Positions 58,611 to 64,000 of a stretch of 64,000 nt of DNA are shown piece after piece. The notes under the pieces are model-generated. The model saw only the letters and a list, made by a program, of their open reading frames with translations, did not search any database and was not told where the DNA came from. Position numbers and translations under genes: made by a program. This stretch comes from Streptococcus sp. WB01_FAA12 (GTDB lineage Bacteria; Bacillota; Bacilli; Lactobacillales; Streptococcaceae). The number at the start of each line of letters is the position of its first letter. Within the stretch, counting starts at the first letter, position 1. The stretch covers positions 1-64,000 of the forward strand of contig NZ_JABAEX010000007.1 in assembly GCF_012843315.1 (NCBI RefSeq), in the 5' to 3' direction.

Positions 58611-59276
58611 ATGTCAGATCGGACAATTGGAATTTTAGGCTTGGGAATTTTTGGGAGCAGTGTTTTGGCTGCCCTAGCCAAGCATGGCATGAATATCATC
58701 GCTATTGATGACCACGAGGAACGCATTAATCAATTTGAACCTGTGCTGGCGCGTGGAGTAGTTGGAGATATCACGGATGAAGAACTCCTTCTATCAGCGG
58801 GGATTGACACCTGCGATACCGTAGTTGTCGCAACGGGTGAAAATTTGGAGTCCAGTGTTCTAGCGGTTATGCACTGCAAGAGTCTAGGAGTACCGACCGT
58901 TATTGCCAAGGTCAAAAGTCATACAGCTAAAAAGGTTCTAGAAAAAATCGGGGCAGACGCAGTCATCTCACCAGAGTTTGAAATGGGGCGCTCATTGGCG
59001 CAGACCATCCTCTTTCATAACAGTGTAGACGTCTTTCAGCTGGACAAGAATGTATCGATTGTCGAGATGAAAATCCCCCAATCATGGGTAGGTAAAAGTC
59101 TCAGTCAGTTGGATTTGCGTGGGCGATACAACCTCAACGTACTTGGCTTTCGTGCCTACGAAAATGCTCCTCTGGATGTCCAATTCGGACCTAATGACCT
59201 CTTGCAGGCAGATACCTATATTATGGCCGTCATTAATAACCAACATTTGGACACCCTAGCTGAACTGAGTGAGTAG
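58611..59276 (+). CDS. cabP: Potassium uptake regulatory subunit, c-di-AMP-binding (CabP/KtrA)
   Basis: The 221-residue protein has an RCK_N Rossmann domain (GILGLGIFGSSVLAALA, then Asp in IAIDDHEERI binding nucleotide) and a C-terminal RCK_C domain (about 135-221). In pneumococcus the equivalent gene next to the Trk channel is CabP, which c-di-AMP binds to shut potassium uptake. Close synteny supports the same role here. It starts 13 nt after ktrB behind AAGGAAGAACG. Confidence 0.92.
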   Translation: MSDRTIGILGLGIFGSSVLAALAKHGMNIIAIDDHEERINQFEPVLARGVVGDITDEELLLSAGIDTCDTVVVATGENLESSVLAVMHCKSLGVPTVIAKVKSHTAKKVLEKIGADAVISPEFEMGRSLAQTILFHNSVDVFQLDKNVSIVEMKIPQSWVGKSLSQLDLRGRYNLNVLGFRAYENAPLDVQFGPNDLLQADTYIMAVINNQHLDTLAELSE

Positions 59277-59339
59277 GAGAGGAAGGGTACTCTCTTTCCA
59301 ATAATTAACGAGTCAATATAAGTATTTTATAAGAGGGAT

Positions 59340-59393
59340 TTAAGAAAAATTTTAACTTTTTCTTAATCCTTTTTAATTTTAGGAGATTATACT
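59340..59393 (+). promoter_or_regulatory. pavB promoter with phased TTAA repeats
   Basis: TATACT (59388-59393) has no good -35. In its place are four TTAAN boxes at 59340, 59352, 59363 and 59373, about one helical turn apart. OmpR-type response regulators bind such direct repeats. The adjacent RR08 is a natural candidate, by inference. Confidence 0.5.
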
Positions 59394-59430
59394 AGAGTCA
59401 TCAAAAAAAGAAAACTCTAAGGAGAATCCT

Positions 59431-60624
59431 ATGAAATTCAACCCAAATCAGAGATATACTCGTTGGTCTATTCGCCGTCTCAGTGTCGGTGTTGCTTCAG
59501 TTGTTGTGGCTAGTGGCTTCTTTGTCCTAGTAGGGCAACCAAGTTCTGCACGTGCTGATGTCGTCAATCCGACTACTGCCCAAGTCGTGCCAGACGCTGC
59601 TTCGGTGAGTGAAAAGAGCGACTTACCAGCAGAGGCTCTCAAAAAAGCAGTCGATGTAGCTCTTCCTTCAGAACAAGCAGACTCAGCACCTAAAGCAAGC
59701 TTGGATACTACAAGCTCGTCAGAAAAAGCGGACGCAACTGCTAAAGAGTCGGCAGTAGCACCAAAAGAAGAAGTGCAAGCACAACCTGACTCTAAGAAAC
59801 AAACAGAAGATGCAGTTAAACCTGTGGAAAGTTCTGCGTCTACAGGTTCTGGGCAAGACCGTGAAGCCAGTGAATCGCAACCAGCGACCACCCCAGCTGA
59901 AGTACAAAAAGGTGTGGCTGACAATACCAAAGATACAGTAGATGTCCCAGCCACTTACTTGGACAAGGCTAACTTCCCTGGTCCCTTCACAGCTGGTGTC
60001 AATCAAGTCATTCCATACGAATTCTTCGCTGGTGACGGCATGTTGACTCGCCTTATCTTGAAAGCATCTGATAAGGCTCCATGGTCAGACAACGGAACAG
60101 CTAAAAATCCTGCTCTATTGCCACTTGAAGGCTTGGCTAAAGGTCAATATTTCTACGAAGTGGATTTGAATGGCAATACGGTTGGCAAAGATGGTCAGGC
60201 CTTGCTGGAGCAACTTCGAGCTAACGGAACCCATACGTATCTAGCTACTGTTAAAGTCTATGGCGCTAAAGACGGCAAACCAGATTTGACCAATCTGAAT
60301 GCTACTCGTCAAGTAACGATTCAGCTTCGTGGAAAAGAAATGGCGACAACACCATCTCAACAAGGTCAGATGAATACGAAGCCTTCTGAAACAGGCTCTA
60401 CAGGTACGACTGAGGGCATGATGGGTACAAATTACCATATGTCAGATATGAAAGCAGATCAACCAGCTTCTAGCCCAATGGCTAATATGATGAAAAAAGA
60501 TGATAGAGCGATGCTACCAAATACTGGGGAAGCTAAAACGGCTACAGCTGGCCTTGGTATCTTTGGTCTAGCCTTGGCAGGTCTTGTTGGACTTTTGGGT
60601 TTGACAACCAAACGAGAAGATTAA
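59431..60624 (+). CDS. pavB: LPXTG surface adhesin PavB-like, single SSURE repeat
   Basis: The 397-residue protein starts with a YSIRK-type signal (YTRWSIRRLSVGVASVVVAS). A Ser/Ala/Glu-rich stretch follows (about 45-165), then one SSURE repeat (about 168-305, with VPATYLDKANFPGPFTAGVN and VTIQLRGKE). A Met-rich linker precedes LPNTG, a helix and KRED. Pneumococcal PavB has several such repeats and binds fibronectin and plasminogen. It is directly upstream of TCS08, as in pneumococcus. One repeat suggests contracted or ancestral form. Confidence 0.88.
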   Translation: MKFNPNQRYTRWSIRRLSVGVASVVVASGFFVLVGQPSSARADVVNPTTAQVVPDAASVSEKSDLPAEALKKAVDVALPSEQADSAPKASLDTTSSSEKADATAKESAVAPKEEVQAQPDSKKQTEDAVKPVESSASTGSGQDREASESQPATTPAEVQKGVADNTKDTVDVPATYLDKANFPGPFTAGVNQVIPYEFFAGDGMLTRLILKASDKAPWSDNGTAKNPALLPLEGLAKGQYFYEVDLNGNTVGKDGQALLEQLRANGTHTYLATVKVYGAKDGKPDLTNLNATRQVTIQLRGKEMATTPSQQGQMNTKPSETGSTGTTEGMMGTNYHMSDMKADQPASSPMANMMKKDDRAMLPNTGEAKTATAGLGIFGLALAGLVGLLGLTTKRED

Positions 60625-60654
60625 GATTCAAATCACTTAAACATTAGGGAAAAT

Positions 60655-60688
60655 AGTGTTATACTAAAGCAAGTATAACACTGTTTTT
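60655..60688 (+). terminator. Terminator between pavB and the two-component genes
   Basis: AGTGTTATACT and AGTATAACACT form a perfect 11-bp stem with a 6-nt loop, then GTTTTT. It ends 17 nt before the regulator start, so it may act as an attenuator for read-through. Confidence 0.85.
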
Positions 60689-60704
60689 ATCGAAGGAGTG
60701 TCAG

Positions 60705-61403
60705 ATGAAAAAGACAATTTTGCTGGTTGATGATGAGATAGATATTCTAGATATTCAAAACCGCTATCTTTTACAGGCAGGTTACGACGTTTTGGTCGCC
60801 CATGATGGTAAGGAGGGATTAGAGCTTTTCAGAAAAAAATCTATCGACCTCATTATCACAGATATCATGATGCCCAATATGGACGGTTATGATTTTATCA
60901 GTGAAGTTCAGTACATCGCTCCGGATCAACCCTTCCTCTTTACAACTGCTAAGACAAGCGAACAGGATAAGATTTATGGGTTAAGTTTGGGGGCAGATGA
61001 TTTTATAGTCAAACCCTTTAGCCCACGCGAATTGGTTTTAAGAGTGAATAATATCTTGCGTCGCCTTAGCCGTGGAGGAGAGACAGAACAGATCGAGTTT
61101 GGTGACTTAGTGATCAACCATGTGACTCATGAGGTTCGCATTGGGGAGCAACCTTTGGAATTGACAGTAAAATCCTTTGAACTTCTATGGGTATTAGCCA
61201 GCAATCCTGAGAGAGTCTTTTCAAAGACGGAACTTTACGAGAAGATATGGCAAGAGGACTATGTGGATGATACCAATACACTCAATGTTCATATCCATGC
61301 TTTGAGGCAAGAGTTGACCAAGTATACAAATTCAAATGCTCCTGCTATCAAAACTGTCTGGGGTTTGGGCTATAAGATGGAAAAACCAAGAGGTAGAAAA
61401 TGA
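60705..61403 (+). CDS. rr08: Response regulator RR08 (OmpR family)
   Basis: The 232-residue protein has a receiver domain with phosphoacceptor D53 (LIITDIMMPN), acidic pocket DDE at 9-11 and K104-type VKPFSPREL. A C-terminal winged helix follows (about 130-228), ending KTVWGLGYKME. TCS08 is SaeRS-like and in pneumococcus controls pavB and pilus genes. The gene overlaps its kinase gene by 4 bp. Confidence 0.93.
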   Translation: MKKTILLVDDEIDILDIQNRYLLQAGYDVLVAHDGKEGLELFRKKSIDLIITDIMMPNMDGYDFISEVQYIAPDQPFLFTTAKTSEQDKIYGLSLGADDFIVKPFSPRELVLRVNNILRRLSRGGETEQIEFGDLVINHVTHEVRIGEQPLELTVKSFELLWVLASNPERVFSKTELYEKIWQEDYVDDTNTLNVHIHALRQELTKYTNSNAPAIKTVWGLGYKMEKPRGRK

Positions 61404-62434
61404 AATTAAAAAACTATATTTTAGTGGGGTATCTAGTGTCGACTCTACTAACGATTTTGGTCGTTTTCTGGGCAGTCCAACGAATGTTGATTGAGAAAAG
61501 TGAAGTTTACTTTCTAGTTGGAATGACCTTGATTGCTAGTTTCATTGGCGCTGCAGTGAGCATCTTTCTTTTGTCGCCTGTGTTCTCTTCTCTGAAACAT
61601 TTGAAAAAACAAGCTCAGGATATAGCCAGCAAGGATTTCAGCACAGAAATCGAAACCAAAGGACCATTAGAATTTCAAGAGCTGGGACAGGCTTTTAATG
61701 ACATGTCCCACAATTTGCAAGCTACCTTTCAATCACTTGATGAGAGCGAGCAAGAAAAGAGAATGATGATTGCACAGCTCTCTCACGATATTAAAACTCC
61801 CATTACCTCCATTCAGGTTACTGTGGAGGGAATTCTAGATGGGGTGATTAAGGAAGAGGAGCGGCTCCACTACTTAGCCACGATTGGTCGGCAAACTGAG
61901 CGTCTAAACAAGCTAGTGGAGGAATTGGATGTTTTGACTCTCAATACACAACCTCAAGATACTGCTGATGAAGAAGTCGAAGAGGTATTTTTAGATCAAT
62001 TGCTGATTGAGTCAATGAGTGAATTTCAACTCCAGATTGAACAAGAGGAGCGGGATGTTTACATTCAAGTATCACCTGAGTCGGCGAAAATCAAGAGCCA
62101 TTCTGACAAACTTTCTCGCATTTTGGTCAATTTGTTAAACAATGCCTTTAAATATTCAGAACCAGGAACCAGAATCGAGGTTCTTGCCCAATTAACAGAA
62201 CAAGAGCTGACAATCAGTGTGAAAGACGAGGGTCAGGGGATCCTTCCTGAGGATTTGGAAAAGATCTTTAAACGACTTTATCGTGTAGAAACTTCGCGCA
62301 ATATGAAGACAGGTGGACATGGATTAGGACTTGCGATTGCACGAGAACTAGCACATCAGCTTGGTGGCGAAATCACAGCAGAAAGTCAGTATGGTTTAGG
62401 AAGCAAGTTTACATTCAGCCTCAAATTGAAATAA
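61400..62434 (+). CDS. hk08: Sensor histidine kinase HK08
   Basis: The 344-residue kinase has two N-terminal membrane helices (about 8-27 and 38-60) with almost no loop outside, so it is an intramembrane-sensing type. HAMP (about 60-113) and dimerisation with His129 (QLSHDIKTPI) follow. The ATPase motifs are N (NLLNNAFKYS), G1 (KDEGQGI) and G2 (GGHGLGLAIARE). It works with RR08 and is translationally coupled to it. Confidence 0.93.
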   Translation: MKLKNYILVGYLVSTLLTILVVFWAVQRMLIEKSEVYFLVGMTLIASFIGAAVSIFLLSPVFSSLKHLKKQAQDIASKDFSTEIETKGPLEFQELGQAFNDMSHNLQATFQSLDESEQEKRMMIAQLSHDIKTPITSIQVTVEGILDGVIKEEERLHYLATIGRQTERLNKLVEELDVLTLNTQPQDTADEEVEEVFLDQLLIESMSEFQLQIEQEERDVYIQVSPESAKIKSHSDKLSRILVNLLNNAFKYSEPGTRIEVLAQLTEQELTISVKDEGQGILPEDLEKIFKRLYRVETSRNMKTGGHGLGLAIARELAHQLGGEITAESQYGLGSKFTFSLKLK

Positions 62435-62448
62435 AGGCGTAAAATCCC

Positions 62449-62477
62449 TTTACAAATCTAGTTTTTCATGGTACAAT
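62449..62477 (+). promoter_or_regulatory. Promoter of rpsD
   Basis: TTTACA (62449-62454) and TACAAT (62472-62477) with a 17-bp spacer. Confidence 0.75.
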
Positions 62478-62484
62478 AGCCCTT

Positions 62485-62604
62485 GTGTGAAATAGCAGCA
62501 GGAAAGCATGAAGCTCGTCAACAGGTGTCTTATGACAAGTAACCTTGGCTGTTTAGGCGAAGGGCATCTGCACGAATCAGGGCTTTCTAAGTGACTATTT
62601 CCAC
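62485..62604 (+). promoter_or_regulatory. Structured rpsD 5' leader (probable S4 autoregulation)
   Basis: The leader is about 150 nt. GTG-GAAATAG (62485-62495) pairs with CTATTTC-CAC (62595-62604), closing a domain with inner hairpins. S4 represses its own synthesis through a leader RNA in other Firmicutes, so this is a fitting candidate. The fold was judged by eye. Confidence 0.55.
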
Positions 62605-62636
62605 CGAAATATTATTTATATCAGGAGGACATACAT

Positions 62637-63248
62637 ATGTCACGTTATACAGGACCATCTTGGAAACAAGCTCGTCGCCTTGGCCTTTCACTTACAGGTA
62701 CAGGTAAAGAATTGGCACGTCGTAACTACGTACCAGGACAACACGGACCAAACAACCGTTCTAAATTGTCAGAATACGGTTTGCAATTGGCTGAAAAACA
62801 AAAACTTCGTTTCACTTACGGTGTAGGTGAAAAACAATTCCGTAACTTGTTCGTACAAGCTACAAAAATCAAAGGCGGAATCCTAGGTTTCAACTTCATG
62901 CTTCTTTTGGAACGTCGTTTGGATAACGTTGTTTACCGTCTTGGTCTTGCAACTACACGTCGCCAAGCACGTCAATTCGTAAACCACGGGCACATCCTTG
63001 TTGACGGAAAACGTGTTGATATCCCATCATACCGTGTAACCCCAGGTCAAGTAATCTCAGTTCGCGAAAAATCATTGAAAGTTCCAGCTATCCTTGAAGC
63101 AGTAGAAGCAACTCTTGGACGTCCAGCATTCGTATCATTCGACGCTGAAAAATTGGAAGGTTCATTGATTCGTTTGCCAGAACGCGACGAAATCAACCCA
63201 GAAATCAACGAAGCACTTGTCGTTGAATTCTACAACAAAATGTTGTAA
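62637..63248 (+). CDS. rpsD: 30S ribosomal protein S4
   Basis: The 203-residue protein nucleates 16S rRNA folding. The opening [20 protein letters not shown], the S4 RNA-binding domain ([20 protein letters not shown] in parts, about 93-155) and [17 protein letters not shown] are standard. Codon choice is strongly biased, as for highly expressed genes. RBS AGGAGGACATACAT. A mobile element is inserted just after it. Confidence 0.98.
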   Translation: MSRYTGPSWKQARRLGLSLTGTGKELARRNYVPGQHGPNNRSKLSEYGLQLAEKQKLRFTYGVGEKQFRNLFVQATKIKGGILGFNFMLLLERRLDNVVYRLGLATTRRQARQFVNHGHILVDGKRVDIPSYRVTPGQVISVREKSLKVPAILEAVEATLGRPAFVSFDAEKLEGSLIRLPERDEINPEINEALVVEFYNKML

Positions 63249-63288
63249 TATTTTATTGAATAAGATAGGCTGTAAAGCCTTGAAACTA

Positions 63289-63324
63289 AGCACTTTAGGC
63301 CTCTATCCTAGAGTGCTTTTTTTG
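63289..63324 (+). terminator. Terminator of rpsD
   Basis: AAGCACTTTAGG and CCTAGAGTGCTT form a 12-bp stem with one G-U pair, a 7-nt loop and a T-run. Confidence 0.88.
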
Positions 63325-63339
63325 ATTTTACTACCCTTT

Positions 63340-63357
63340 TAGTTACCCATAACTAAT
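63340..63357. repeat. Short inverted repeat near the element boundary
   Basis: TTAGTTA and TAACTAA are exact inverted copies around CCCA, between the rpsD terminator and the integrase. It may be part of the attachment core or an integrase arm site. The other end of the element is not in the window, so the att core cannot be proved. Confidence 0.35.
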
Positions 63358-63367
63358 TTTAGGTATA

Positions 63368-63404
63368 GTAATAGGGTAGCCCAAAAATGGGGCACCCTTA
63401 TTAT
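63368..63404. terminator. Terminator of the integrase gene
   Basis: AATAGGGT-GCCC and GGGC-ACCCTTATT pair around AAAAAT next to the integrase stop, with A-rich sequence on the far side for the minus strand. Confidence 0.6.
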
Positions 63405-64000
63405 TTATAAATTGCTGATAGCTGCCTCAAAGATTGAGACGGCTTTTTTAGCTCCCTCTTTGGTAGCATGGACATAAGTATTCAAGGTCATTGAGATATT
63501 AGAGTGACCTAGTCTATACTGTAAATCTTTCGCCTCTATGCCAGCGTATAGCATGATTGTAGCGTGAGTATGTCTGAAACCATGGAAACTAATATCAGGA
63601 ACGCCAGCAGCTTTAAAGTGACTTTGTAGTCTCTTTCTTAGCAAACAAGCGTAGGCGTATTTTGTGGTAAAAGGAGTAAAGACAATCCCCTCAGACCGTC
63701 CTAGTTGCCATGACTGGACTTGTTGACGTTTTTTATACTGTTTGAGTAGGGAAACTGTAGCCTTGTCTATGTCAATCTCTCTTAGACCTGCTTTAGATTT
63801 AGGCGTATTTGTTTCCTGGTATCTATTTAGAGTCTTAGATATGCTGATAGTACCTTTTTTAAGGTCAATATCAGACCACTCAAGAGCTAAAGCCTCACCG
63901 ATACGGCAACCACTAGCCAGCAATGTCTTATAAAGCACGTAGTCAAAGAAATTCTCATAACTAGACTGATCCAAATCTTCCAGGTAGTCTAAAAACCGTT
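63405..64000 (-). CDS. Tyrosine recombinase/integrase, 5' part beyond the window
   Basis: The C-terminal 198 residues are present, and the frame is open to the window edge. The catalytic set is seen: Arg in SGCRIGEALALEW, His-x-x-Arg in HGFRHTHATIM, His in LGHSNISMT and the Tyr nucleophile in LNTYVHATKE. It resembles integrases of streptococcal prophages and ICEs. It probably belongs to an element inserted just after rpsD, whose body lies to the right. Type of element cannot be told. Confidence 0.9.
   Translation of the reverse strand, partial: RFLDYLEDLDQSSYENFFDYVLYKTLLASGCRIGEALALEWSDIDLKKGTISISKTLNRYQETNTPKSKAGLREIDIDKATVSLLKQYKKRQQVQSWQLGRSEGIVFTPFTTKYAYACLLRKRLQSHFKAAGVPDISFHGFRHTHATIMLYAGIEAKDLQYRLGHSNISMTLNTYVHATKEGAKKAVSIFEAAISNL

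Overview
The window is chromosomal DNA of a mitis-group streptococcus, close to Streptococcus pneumoniae and most likely S. mitis or a near relative. This rests on recognised genes in pneumococcal order (comW-purA-tadA-dut-radA, prs, recO-plsX-acpP, comAB, the pur cluster, strH, the bgaC operon, pavB-TCS08, rpsD), a pneumococcal BOX repeat, YSIRK/LPXTG surface proteins and low-GC, short-spaced operons. The pneumococcal counterpart of this segment starts about 20 kb from oriC, so the window is probably origin-proximal. The species call is inference. The divergent ComW, a PavB with one SSURE unit and extra genes in the pur and bgaC operons argue against a typical pneumococcus.

Layout. 1-1.6 kb: tRNA-Asn, a decayed IS1182-family element and a hairpin repeat. 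1.6-14.3 kb: comW, purA, then housekeeping genes (tadA, SRP RNA, dut, a histidine phosphatase, radA, carbonic anhydrase, prs, a CoA-binding protein, a YeiH exporter, an aminotransferase, recO, plsX, acpP). 14.3-19.6 kb: a peptide island with two 16-residue Trp-rich ORFs, a two-peptide double-glycine bacteriocin, intact and broken immunity-like ORFs, then comA-comB. 19.8-34.5 kb: the purine operon purCLFMNHDEKB, interrupted by a structured element between purD and purE and by two extra ORFs between purK and purB. 34.5-38.6 kb: the surface hexosaminidase StrH. 38.9-47.9 kb: a GntR regulator and the bgaC-PTS-agaS-lacD-galM host-glycan operon. 48-54 kb: a VOC protein, a CstR-like persulfide sensor, a DUF6630-like protein, a YbaK protein and a rhodanese/CoA-disulfide-reductase operon with a matching palindromic operator. 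54-62.5 kb: an acetyltransferase, a beta-helix lipoprotein, a nucleoside phosphorylase, KtrB-CabP potassium uptake, PavB and its adjacent two-component system. 62.5-64 kb: rpsD and the edge of an integrated mobile element marked by a truncated integrase.

Genes that work together. ComA/ComB export the competence pheromone and probably mature the neighbouring GG-leader bacteriocins. ComW stabilises and activates the competence sigma factor. comW and comA share a ComE-box-like repeat at the same distance from the -10, and the two tiny peptides sit behind SigX (CIN-box)-like sequences, so the 14.4-16 kb island looks competence-linked. StrH trims terminal GlcNAc from host glycans, and BgaC releases galactose from beta-1,3 linkages. 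The mannose-family PTS, AgaS, LacD-like aldolase and GalM would import and process the released sugars. CRE-like sites lie in front of both strH and bgaC. KtrB/CabP is a c-di-AMP-controlled potassium importer.

Best candidates for something new: the WFLK peptides at 14418-14590, the folded 132-bp element at 30342-30473, the Asn/Gly-repeat membrane protein at 32314-33165, and the radA gene that lacks a canonical start codon.
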